DNA from: Carnegiea gigantea
Taxonomy: Eukaryota > Streptophyta > Magnoliopsida > Caryophyllales > Cactaceae
Direction of reading: 5' to 3'
NCBI GenBank assembly: GCA_029747015.1
Contig: JAKOGI010000002.1
Location: 2,388,001-2,452,000, forward strand
DNA: 64,000 nucleotides
Position 1 is the stretch's first letter. Every line of letters starts with the position of its first letter. The notes under the pieces are model-generated. The model was given only the letters and a program-made list of their open reading frames with translations. It was not told the DNA's origin and did no database searches. Positions 38,647 to 51,400 of the stretch are shown here, piece by piece. The position numbers and the translations under genes are program-made.

Positions 38647-39402
38647 TCAACTTCCAGTGTGTACAGGAAGGCCCAACCTGAGAGAAGTATCGTCTTGCGG
38701 AGGGGACAGAGGCCGTGGAGTCATGGCTGATGACGGAACATGTATTTCAGACTCAGAAGAAGCAGTTTGGATAAACTGAAGTAGAGAAACACGTTCCGTT
38801 GACATACCATTTATCTGTATAAATCATTAGGTCTTTCTTTTAGTACACGAAAATGGAAGGAAAGTACAGAAAAATTTTTGGATCACCCTACCTTTTCTTT
38901 CAACTTTTCATTTTCCTTCATATATTGGAGTTCCTGCACCAAATTGCAGCACTGATTTACAACACCGAATTTTTGATTCATTGAACAACGAATGCACACG
39001 CAGTAACTAAACGTCGGGCTGTACCTTTCCCTTAAGGGCAACGATCTCTTTCCGAAGCCTTTCACCCTAAAAGGCGATTAACAAGTTCAAGTGACTGGGG
39101 GCTCAGGGTGAAAACAAGATGTGAGAGGAGTAGAGAACACATACGTACCTTTGCTCTACGGAGTCTACTTTGCCCCCTTTCAATCTGTCTTTCGAGTCTG
39201 ATTAGTTCTTCAAGGCTCAATTCTTCAAGATCTTTCCCATGGATGCAACTGCCACAATCACATGCTAACGTATCAGGAGATTCAGTACCCCCATGTCCAT
39301 ACAAGCTTAATTTATTATAGTTGCTAATCAGGGTTACCTTAGCTCTCGAGTCTTTTCTTCAAGTTCTTTCGTCAGCGTGGCACATATACTGTCCTCATCG
39401 GC
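38647..39402 (-). CDS. MADS gene exons 3-7 (K-box and C-terminal domain)
   Basis: Exon 3 39338-39402 (65 nt), exon 4 39149-39248 (100 nt), exon 5 39025-39066 (42 nt, [14 protein letters not shown]), exon 6 38892-38933 (42 nt, [14 protein letters not shown]), exon 7 38647-38814 (168 nt, ends in TGA). All phases join. Each 42-nt exon encodes two helical turns of the K-box coiled coil. Exon 7 carries the SLRLGLP motif. Confidence 0.9.
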
Positions 39403-42400
39403 CTAGAAACGAGACACAACATATACCAACCATCGTCCACAACACCAAGCAACAAGGTTATCACCATCACCAGAGGCACAATAAATCCAAAACCAAATCC
39501 AAATCCTTATCAATTGTACGTGTGTAATTGGTGCAGTAATAATTACTTTCTCAAACATTACTGCAGTTAGCATCAGACTCATATGTTATTTGCTGGACTT
39601 TCATTCGGACTCTCAAGATTATAAGCTCATCAAAGTTCAGTGGCATGAGATGCAAAACAACAAGCTGATAATTGGCATGTGCAAAGACACCAAGATAAAT
39701 GAAGCCTATAGGTTTTTTATAAGCTCCAAGAGGTCTCTGAGATGAGGCTGTACCATGAAGCCAAAACAATGATAACGGCACAACAGTAGGCAAAGCTTAA
39801 GGCGTTACATACAAGCCATTTTATGGAGCTTGCTAAAAATCGTTAGTCACAATTTTCTGTGCTCTACTGAGTACTATCTCCCCCCCCCCCAAAAAAAAAA
39901 GTGGCGCAGGTGACTTGTCTAAGCATCCTCTGATGTTGATCAGATGACTGCCATTGAGGAAGCCTAAGCAACAACCGAATGAATGCCTAACTACTTCGTA
40001 TCACCCTCTTGTAAACTTGAAGCTTTCCTGATATGCCCTAACTTGATTTGTTCCAACTCACATAAATCATAATCCAGCCCCTCTATATGTTAAGTGTGCT
40101 TACAGGCAAGATCGGGGGAATAGTGGAAGAGAAGGCAAAGGCATGATCAGGAGAAATAGGGAAAAGAGGGGGAATAGAATAAGAGAAGGTAAAAATACTC
40201 AGACTAACTCAATTATTTGGATCAGCCAAGAAATAGAGTTCTTGTTAACATCTTAAGGCCCTGTTCTTTTCGTTGGGAAACTGCAGGTGTGGGACCGATG
40301 AGAGTGGAAAAGGGGGAAAAGGAGTGGGGAGAAGTAGTAGAATTGCTGTAAGTTATATATTGTTTTATTTTTTTGATGTAATCTTTATTTTGTTACAGTA
40401 ACTACTGATGATAAAAAGTTTTTTACGCTGAAAAATATTTTTCTGAGTTGATGCAAGTACGAAATATTGTTTCATAGTCGTTGTTACCAAAAAAAAATTG
40501 TAATTTTCATTATTCGCAAAACAAATTACGGATATATTTTTTTCGTATATAACCAAATACAAACAGCGAAAAAAATACACATACGTTCAGGCCTTGTTCT
40601 TTTCTTTGGTAGATCCAAATTTACCAACCTTAATCTACTTCAACCCACATCAACTCACTTCATGAATTTCAATTAAAAAAAAAAAATCAACTTTAGCCAA
40701 TTTCAACCCTCTTCAACTAACTTCAATCCATTTTTTACTATTTTAACCAACTTCAACCCATCATACAAAAACAAATTCAACCAACTGTAACCCACTTCAA
40801 CCTCCTTTAACTCAATTCAACAAAAAAAATACCCATTTCAACCTACTTCAACCCACTTTAATAAAAAATACCCACTTCAGTCATTTACCAACCCATGATT
40901 TCCATGAAAAGAACAGACCCTCAGTAAACGGAAAAATAATCATCTGTAATTTGTGTGAAAAATTTCCAATATTTTGTTACTAACGCACACGAAAAAATAT
41001 ATCCGCTTAAAATACACGTACAATACATATGCACTTCCTGTCACGAATTACAAATAACGCAAAAAAAATTTACGCATTCCTTCATTATGCCCGAAAAAAC
41101 ATCTGCAAATTTGGCCCCAAATTACGATGAACGAAAAATAAATCTGTTACACATACAACAACAATCATCCACGCTTTGATGACCTATAACAAATATTCGT
41201 AACCAACGTATTAAAAAAAAAGCATCTCTTTCATATACAGAATGAAACCCAAAATATCTACCAGTCACAAAAAACTAACATTTGCTTAACACATCAGAAA
41301 AAAATTATTTCTTCAATATATATAACAAAAATTACGTCACCGATAATTTCTTGCACGACTAACAAATATTTTCATAATATTCGAAAAATAAATAAAACTT
41401 TTTATAATTGTTATCAGATAATTCACACACACAATTATATATAAATTATAAACATTTTCAAAATATGAAAAATAATAGTTATATGTAGGAGTGGAAAGGA
41501 GTGGATGAGTGTGGGTGAGAGTGAGAAGGAGTGGGAATGAATGGTATTTTTATAAAGTGTGAGAAAATATGGGAAAGGGGGGAAGGAGTGGGTGAGAGTG
41601 GAAATAAGTGAATTAGATCCATTAAACTACGAAAAGGACAAAACCTCAGTTTGGAAAATGACTTTTGGTTTGTTGAGAGCAAGTAGAGGGGATGACAGCA
41701 TTAGATTAAATTTCCGTACATGAACACAGACACGAAGGAAAATGCGTAGTTTCCCTCTCTGGTGAAGGCACAACAGAATAAAACTGAATGCTTATGCAAA
41801 GGCAAGCTGTCCCAGTACTACGCTAATATCAAAGAGGCCAGCAGCCATGTGTTAACTTAGGTTATACCGATCACATCTGAAGTCTGATCTATCTAACATG
41901 TCAAAATCAATGGCACAACAGAGAGCAACCCACTCAAGGTCTTCATATATAAAACACGGCTAAGCACCTGTTGGGTCAAGTAGCGAGGCAGTCCACATAT
42001 AAACAATTTCCACAAGTGACTAGTGACCAACCTGCACCTGGACCAATGGTCGCTCAACTTTGTCCAAGTTATCCACATGCAGCCTATGCCGTTGAATTAT
42101 CTGTGTCATCCTTCAAAAAATAAAAATATCCAACACAAATTACATTCTCAGAAATGATCATCAGTAGCTATGGCTTGTGAATTGAAAACTTAATATGAAC
42201 TGCTGAAAATACTTATAGTAGCTACGACACTTTGCTCACTCTGATGCAAAGAGTTTGTCCAACGATCTTATCCCTACTTAAATAGTTCCATCATGGAACT
42301 CCCACACCCCCGGTTAGTTTTGCGTTATCTTATATGTTTGAATTATCCTTATCTTTGCTTAAATCATCATCAGCATCCAATTTATCTGTTGCTCATTGCA

Positions 42401-45400
42401 AGCAGATCATAAATCAGTTCAATTAATTATGCCATCACAATGCAGACAATAGTTTTGAGTTCACAGTCGAACAGATGAAGATTGTTAGCAATCAATTTTC
42501 AGAAGTCATTTTGTGTCTACATGACTCACCTTTCATCAGAATCCAAGTGGTAGATTCTATCTTATGATAAAGGAATGCTTGTGGCTCTACTTCCCGCCCA
42601 TTTAGGTGTGTTAAATTTTAGGTGACCATTTGCCAACAGTCACACAGATGAGGAGCAGCTGTACTGCGATAGTTATCTTGGCGATTCTCAATATGCTTGA
42701 AAATGAAAGATATGCTCCTAGAAAATTTCTAGAAACAGGTAATATGCACTCACTCCCACGTTCTTCTGTGATTAACAGTTTTTTAAGAGATCAAACAGTG
42801 AAGACTCAAAGCCAACATCTTATAAAAGAGATCGTTTCCATGCACGTGTGCAGATTGATTACTCAATCCACTTCTCTGATGGGAAAAAAGGAAGTACTGC
42901 AAGGCAAAAGGTCCTAAACAAGAAATCTCAGAAAAAGAAAAGCGGCCGAAATTCTGTAAGGCCATAAGAGAGTATCAGTTGGCATTTGGCAAAAATGTTG
43001 CCAATAAATATAGTATTTTACAAGTCAAATTTATTTTTAAAGTTATTACTCACATTTTCAATTTACATACTTTATTACCAAGCTTACAAAGCTTACATAA
43101 TTTATCATGCGGCTGTTTTGTTTTCTATGGCTTGAATTTGCCAGGTATTTGGTGTTATTATATTCCAAAAATACATTTTCTTGATTTACTATATGAAAGA
43201 GAAGATATCACCATCTTTGTCCAAGGAAATAAGTTTTTTTTTTTAAAAAAAGGAATAATTCATTAATGAAAAAACATATGGCATGTATAATAAATATCCC
43301 CTAACAAAAGTAAATCTAAAACGTCAAATTGAATACTTCTCCCCAAAAAGCAAATGGTCAATATACTGTTGATCGACTTTGAACTTGTAGCAGCATTTTT
43401 ATCACCAACTGCATTCTTTAATATCACTGCGTCTTTTCGAATGTCGCCGAGCTATAATATAACTTTATGAAACAGATGTCAAATTGACGTAGTAGATTGC
43501 ACTTGAAAGAAAGATCTTCATAGTTGAACCACATGAAATTTCATTGTTCATGACTCATTCCTTAATTGAAAACATAAGTCTAATGCAATAACTTCCAAAT
43601 TCTACTACATAAGAAACTCACACTCTAAATTCCCAAATCTACGATAAATTGCACAAAGACAATGAATCAAACTCACACTAATGGTGAGAATAACCAACTC
43701 ATACTAGAGGTGAGAGCAACCTAATTCACACAAATAATAAGGGGGGAAACAACTACTCAACTCATACAAACTGGAGAGAAATTTTATTGAAAATAGACAA
43801 CAATATTTGTAAATACCTTACAATTAAACCAAACTTCAAGAAGCAAGAAGATTGGGGCTTCCTGCTAGTCGTTATAGCTGATAGCAGCTCCTTATTGAAA
43901 AAGATTTAGGTTAAAATTTTTTCTGAGGCGGCTAGATTTTTTTAAGGCAAGAAAATAAGATATTATTATAAAATATTTTCATAATGCTAGGCTCAAATAA
44001 ATCCTGTGAAAATGAAAGTTATTTTATCTACCAACTCATGGATATCAACGACCGCTAATTATATCAGTGACATCATGCGAAACTCCTTTCTGTTATTCAT
44101 CAAAGGCAAGATTAGAAAATATTGCATGATTTATGCTTTATAGATTGATTTTGTCCTTTTGAAACTCGAGCACATTATATTATAAATATTGATAGTTTTC
44201 TTTGTATTTTAAACAGAACATCCAAAATGTTCTTACTACTGTCATACAGCTAAGCAGCGAAGGCTTTACTCTTGGAAGTGTAAGAAAGTGTCACTATTCC
44301 TGTAACATCACATAGTGTGCGCTCGCTTGTGGGAAGTGTTTGTTGATTCTGGGAGGATGGTTGCCGTAAACCTATAGCACCGAGGGGCAAAAGGGTGCTG
44401 CCCTTTAAGACAGTGCCTAACATGCCTTGAACAATAAGTCCTCTATCTCTATGATTCTCACTCTTTTCTTTGTCGTACTAGTTACTTGTATTCATTTCAG
44501 ATTATATTTTTCAACAATCTAAAGGTTAGACATCCTTTGAAATGGATACCGCTTTGTTCATCGCAAAAACCTTTCTTGATACCTCTAAAATTGATAGCTT
44601 TAGTGGAACTCAATTTAAAAGATGGCATGAGAGAGTTTTCTCCACCTCGGACCTCCTAGGTTACGTTATGCCCATTCCTTAACCCAAGAGAAACCTAAGC
44701 AAGGTGAAAAATATGAGGCCTTATTAAAGTCTTGGGAGCTTGCCAACAAGATGTGTACACATATCATTCTAATTGTTAGGAAAATTTTAAATAATAAAAT
44801 TCAAACGAGGATATGCAGAAGCGTGAATGAATATAGATATATTTGAGACAGATAAAAGCGAGATCAATAAATCAATGGTAGGTATATGATTTTTACGTGG
44901 AAACTCAAATTTAGAGAAAACTACAGGCGGCAACAATGACACAACATGTACTATATAACAATAGAGTACAAAGATGGATATCAAAGTAAATGTCAAGGAA
45001 GAGATCAACAGGGTAACTACAAAATCGCTAGAAAAGGGTAGTCTCGGGAGGCAGTCTCAAATGCCAAAAATGCCTTAATATGCCAACAAAATGCCGGATA
45101 TGGTGGGACAAGAGGCACACCACTATCTACACTAGAAACGTCAATTTATAGAGTTTAGAATGAAGCTCCCTCAATAAAGAAAGGGAGACAAAGTGTTGAT
45201 GATTAATTCATCAGCATAAAGGCTCATAAAAGGATGCATGAATGTTTAGTTTATGCTTTTGAAACATACACATAAAAAACCCATAAAAGGAGCAATCAAT
45301 TTTCATGAAACCGCCACAAGAAACCGAGAAAACATGGCAAAAATTTTGGGCTACTTAACCCAACAATCCTCCCCTTAGACCAAAATTCCACTAATGGATG

Positions 45401-48400
45401 ACAACGGCAAAACATATCTTGTAGATAGACTTCTCAATATCGATGAGAAATATCATTCAACAAAAATACTCAAAATCCGGATCAATTTACTCCAGCTCTG
45501 ATACCACTTGTTAGGAAAATTTTAAATAATAAAATTCGAGCGAGGATAAGCAGAAGCATGACTGAATGTAGATATTCGAGAAAGACAAAAGCAAGATTAA
45601 TAAATCAATGGTAGGCACATGATTTTTATGTGGAAACCCAAATCGGGAAAAAATCATGGGCAGTAACAACGATACAAAATTCACTATAATAGGATAACAC
45701 AAAGATGGATCTAAAAGCAAATACCCAAGGAAGAGATCCAACAAAATGATTATAAAATCACTTACAACACTCTCATAAAATGACTAGAAAAGGGTAGTGT
45801 CAGAAGACACTCTCAAATGCCCAAAATGCCTTAATATGCCCACAAAACGCCGCATATAGGGGGACTACACCCACACCACTGTCTACATTAGAAATGCTAA
45901 TTTATACAGTCCGAAATTGAAACTCCCTCAATAAATGAAAGGCCAAAGGTTGAAGATTAACTCACCAACATAAAGGCCCATAAAAAGTGTCTTTGTGGGT
46001 AAGGGTTATTGGAGTCTGACACTCTTTATTTTGAATGCACTCGATGTTATCATTAATAAGAATGCTTCTAGTTCGGCTTGCTTGACTCTATTGATTTAGG
46101 GCATGGTAGATTAGGACACGTTAGTGTTTCTTATATATTAGAAAAATGAATGACCTTAGTTTGATCTCTAATGTGAACACTAATAATATGAGAACATGGG
46201 AAATTTGTGTAGAATCAAAATTAACCAGAAAATGTTGCAAACTGGTATTAGAGAGAGAATGATTATTAAGTTTGAAACATAGTCATTTCGCATATCATAA
46301 ACAAACATTGACTAGAGGAGGAAAAACGTATTCTATAGATATTTTTTTAGATAAGAAAAATTATTTAAAAGATGAAATATATTGAAAATGAGAAAAATGT
46401 ATGATGTAACTTTTACTGATGACTATTCTACTATGATATCCGGACTCTTCATTTTGCTCCGCCGTACCCGTGTTGGACACAACACTCTACGGATAGGATA
46501 TGGAATCTTCCTCGGACCCTTATCCAAACTCCAAAGCAGCAAGGGTGAAAAAAATTAGGAAGATATGGTCTTTTTCTTTCTTTGTTCATTATTATAATCG
46601 TTAATATTCAACCGTTTCGCAAATTGACAACCTTGTAACTATTAAAACATTTGAATAAAATTAACTTGAAGTTGCAACTTCCATATGTAAAATTATGAGT
46701 CCTCATATCTGTGTCCAAATTTTGGACAGTGTCCCCGTATCCTAAAGTAGATATTTGACAAGTCGAACACTCGGATCTGTACCCGTGTCCGACACTCCAT
46801 GTCTTAATCCATGTAACATAGATATTCTAGACTTTGTAATGTGCAGATCTATTAAGAAGTAAGGATAAAGCTACTGAAATGTTTGTAAAATACAAGAATG
46901 AAGAAGAAAATCAATTGGATAAGAAAATCAAATGATTAAGATCATATAGAGGTGGAGAGTATGAACCATCAAATGAATTTTGTGAACATGGTATGTTACA
47001 TGAAAGAACTTCACCTTATTCACCTGCATCTAATGGTGTAGATGAGCGAAAAAAATAGGATTTTGAAGAAATGATGAATTTAACGCTTAATAGCTCTAAG
47101 GCCCCTAACAATTTATGGGCGAAAGTCATTCTCCCAGCTTGTCATATTCAAAATACAATCCCATATAATAAAACTAGAAAGAAACCTCATGAATTATGGA
47201 GGGGATATAAGCCTAATGTGAAATAACTCAAAGGGTTGTCTTGCAAAAGTCTTATTGCCTGATCCAAAGAAGAGGAAACTAGGTTCTAAATCCGCCGATT
47301 GTGTTTATTGGATATGCAATTAATAGTGCAACTTATAGTTTTTTGGTAATTAAAAGTGATGGATTAGAGCCCAATACAATTATGGAGTCAAAAAATGCTC
47401 AGTTTTTTTTAAACATATTTTCCCTCTTAAATCTAAAGTAGGAAGGCTCCTTCCTAGTACTAATAAGAAAGGTGAAAAAGAATGAAGTGACAACAAAGTA
47501 GAATTAAGAAGTAAGAGGCCAAGAAAAGAAACTTTCTTTGGAAATGACATTTATATCTTTTTTCCTGATAATGATACACTGACATATGAAGAAGCTATGT
47601 CTACCCCTGATGCTCCACGTTAGACAGAGGCCATTGATAGTGAAATTGAATCAATATCAAAAAAATCATCCTTGGAAATTGACATATTTACCACCTAGGG
47701 TTAAACCCAAAGGATATAGATGGATCTTTAAAAAGAAATTTAAACCTAAGAGGTCAACAGATAAATATAAGGCTAGATTAGTTGTGAAAGGTTGCACCCA
47801 AAAGATAAATGTCAATTACTTTGATGCATTTGCACTATTGACTAGAATTTCTTCCATTACAATTCTAATTGCATTAGGTTCAATTCATAATTTAGTAATA
47901 CATTAAATGAATGTTAAAAAATTGTCTTTTTGAACGGTGACCTAGACGAAGAAATTTATATAATTCAACCAAGAGGATTTGTCGTCTAAGGCACCTAGTC
48001 AAGAAAATAAGGTGTGCAAACTTGTTAAATCACTATATGAATTAAAAAGAGCACCTAAGCAATGGCATGAAAAATTCAATCAAGTTTAATTTTCTTATGG
48101 CTTTATATATATTGATATGGATAAATGTGTTTATGCAGGAGTAGAGGACTGTGATTACGTGATTACATGCTTATACATGAACGATAAGCTTATCCTTTGA
48201 ACAAATTTAGACATAGTTATAAAACCAAAAGCTTTTTGTCCTCCCAATTTGACATGAAAAACATGGGTGAAGCTAATTGGATATTGGGTGTGAAAAGAAA
48301 GAGAATGGAAAAAGGTTTAATGCTATCACAAGAACATTATGTAAAACGAGTTCTTAAGAAATTTGAACATTTTGATGGTCAACCTATGGTAACCCCTTAT

Positions 48401-51400
48401 GATGCTAACTCTCAATTAAAGAAAAATAAAGGTAAAAGTGTGTCTCAATTAGAATATGCTCAAATAATTGGGAGATCTAATGAACCATAAGCATCCTGAT
48501 ATTGCATATGAAATGTGTAGATTAAGGAGATACACTCATAGTCCTAATCATGATCATTGGAATGCGTTAAGTGAGATTATTGAGATATTTGAAAGGCACT
48601 ATAAATTATGGCATTTTCTATGGTGGATTTCCCGATGTATTAGAATTTATAGTGATTCTAACTGGATGTCTCATTCAGATGAGACGAAATTCACAAGTGG
48701 TTATAGCTTCAACCTTGGTAGAGGTGTCATATCATGGAAGCCTTGCAAACAAACTATTATTGCTAGATCCGCAATAAAATCTGAATTTATTGCACTAGGA
48801 GCTGACCCAGAAGCTGAGTACTTGAGAAATTTTTTGGCAAAGATTCCATTGTGGAAGAAACTGATACATTCGGTGTCGATGCATTGTGATTGCCAAGCTG
48901 CAATAGCCAAGGTAAAGAGTAAAACCTATAATAGAAAAAAGAGGCATATACGCCTAAGATGAATAGTGAAACTTTAAAGATGTGTGAACAGTAATATTGA
49001 AGATTTATAATAAAGAATTATAGTATGTTCACTATATTCTTGCAAACCTCACTTGTCCAACTTGTGGTGCATAATCTAAAAGACACCATTAACTATGCAT
49101 TGTGTCTTTATGTGAGACCCAAGAGATTTTTTATAAACTTATTATTATTTTAATTAATTTGACTTTTGAAATAGGTGGGAGTTCTTTGCATTTTATAGAG
49201 AACATCCAAAAAGTTCTTACTACTGTCATATAACTAAGTTAATACTTTACTCTTGGGTTAAGTGTGAGAAGTGTCACTATTTCTGTAACCTTATATAGTG
49301 TGTGCTCACTTGTGAGAAATGTTCGTTAAATCCTGAGAGGGTGATCTCCGTAAACATATAGACCAAAATGTGATTGAATCATCAATAAGTTCTCAATGGA
49401 ACAAATCCAATTAATATGATATCACCTCAGTTTTTTTCTAATGTCTTCCTTTCCCTCTCTTATAGGCCAAAATGTGAATCCTTGACATCCCATAGCCTTT
49501 TCACATATCCTAATCATCGGACTCTTGCTTTTCGAGCTTCTTATCATTAATAGGAATCATTTTCACCTTAATTCTCATTGTTTCATCATCATCATCTTAT
49601 CTAACCTACTATTACAACACATTCAAAACGTAACATTCTTACTTGTCAGTCTTCGTTATCATGATTGATCTCTTAACATAACTTGCAATATAAGCAGAAT
49701 TCGTGAAATTTTATATTTCCTTATTTTTGTAATTTCCCTCACCTACAATAATTTAGCTCGGAAGATCTATTCCAATGCTTATTCTAAGAATTTGTGCATT
49801 TTTTTCCTCGTGTGCTTGAAAATATCCTGTTAATTTAATAAAAGCAAACAAATGTAATTATTGGAACTTTTAAAACTTATAGCCATCCAATGGTCATATA
49901 TCGGAAGAAAGCCTCTCACTTGCTTAATAAAGTTGGGAACAAGAACAAAGACTGTTTGAAATTTCTCCTTTGTTCACCATTGTTGTATCAAAGGGTACTG
50001 CAATTCCCCTTTTGATTTTACATTGTATTTTTGTTATCATAATCCGCAAATGCCGAGTCCTAAGATCAGTGAGTGGTGGGATGTCATACTTTTCTCCTTC
50101 AACATTCCCGTACTTTTGTGTAATTTAGGGTTTCCCCTTTCAATGCTCCATGCACCACACTGAGTCAGAAGGTTTGAATTTATGAGTCATGAAAGGAATC
50201 ATAGGACTTGGGGAAGCGAAATCCCCAGTTAAAGGATTCTTCCAATCATGTCATCGGCAAACAGTGTTTAGAAGCAGCCTTGGGATACTCTTAGTCTGAA
50301 AACTGAGTCTTCCTCTCTTTATATTATGCTTTTACTTATTACGGTCATATACTCAACAAAAGGATCGCATTGATTCACACACTGGATAAGATTCGCATTA
50401 GTTCTATTTCTTATTTCAGGTGTTTTGCGTTCCTTTTGATGTTGAAGGTGAAGGGTAGAGAAATAACAACTCGAGATACCTACTGAAAATCTGCAGTATT
50501 ATGAGGGAAAGCGGCAACAATATTCCAGGTAATTGACCAAAATTAAGGTAACTAGTTGTCTTTTGATCAAGGCAAAAGAAGACCTATTCCAAGAGGAAAA
50601 TACAAATAAAAATGATGTGGACTATGTCATAATTCCAGGACATCCATCATATGCGACGTGAGTAAGAGAATTGATAATGTAGAAACGGAGTCATACAAGA
50701 GATAATGCAGAGGCTAAAAAGAGAGACTAGGCTTAACTTATCAATCGTATTTCTGAGTTCTGACAGCTAGGGTTTTGCAACTATATATATGTTGGTTACT
50801 TTCATTTTGCATGCAATTTGTTTTTAATTTCAAAACAACTCAAAAGACATTAAAAAGTAAAACTAAATAGAAACAATATAGTATATAGAATTACATTGTA
50901 TGGCCCAACTACTTACAGAAACTGGAATGATTATTAGCCTACCTCATGTGCAAGTGTTGTGTTTTTATGATTGAGATTAAGGTTCATCAGTTAGGCCTGT
51001 TAACAAGCTCAACAAGCTCACGTCACTAATAAAATAAACAATGCATGTCTTACAATGAGCAAAATACATCTTAACCCAATTGATTAAATACTTTCCAAGA
51101 GCTCATGCATTGTGATTGTTATGTTTCTTAAAAGTTAGCCAACTAGAAGAATCGACTGAGCTTCTAGGAAGAGTTAAACCTCAATGGACTTGAAGTGCTA
51201 GTAGTATACATCATGTTTCATACAAAGCTTAGAGCTAGAAACAAAATTATCTTCACGCCATCACAATACAAGATTCAAGACCATAGAAGCCTTCGGATGG
51301 TATTACTAAAAAGCTTTGCATAGATAATAAGACGTATGCTTTTATACAGATGAAAGTACATATGGAAAAGAAAGCTATCGGAATTTCAAATGGCATAGAA

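Larger units (their letters stand above)
44194..49361 (+). mobile_element. Degenerate Ty1-copia retrotransposon in MADS intron 1
   Basis: LTR-like direct repeats lie at 44194-44377 and 49190-49361, sharing agaacatccaaaa(a/t)gttcttac and later gtaaac(c/a)tatag. A purine tract ataggtgggag stands directly before the right repeat. Between them are decayed gag (start), pre-integrase, integrase, RT and RNase H segments in order. Outer LTR limits and a TSD were not resolved. It lies antisense to the MADS gene. Confidence 0.8.
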
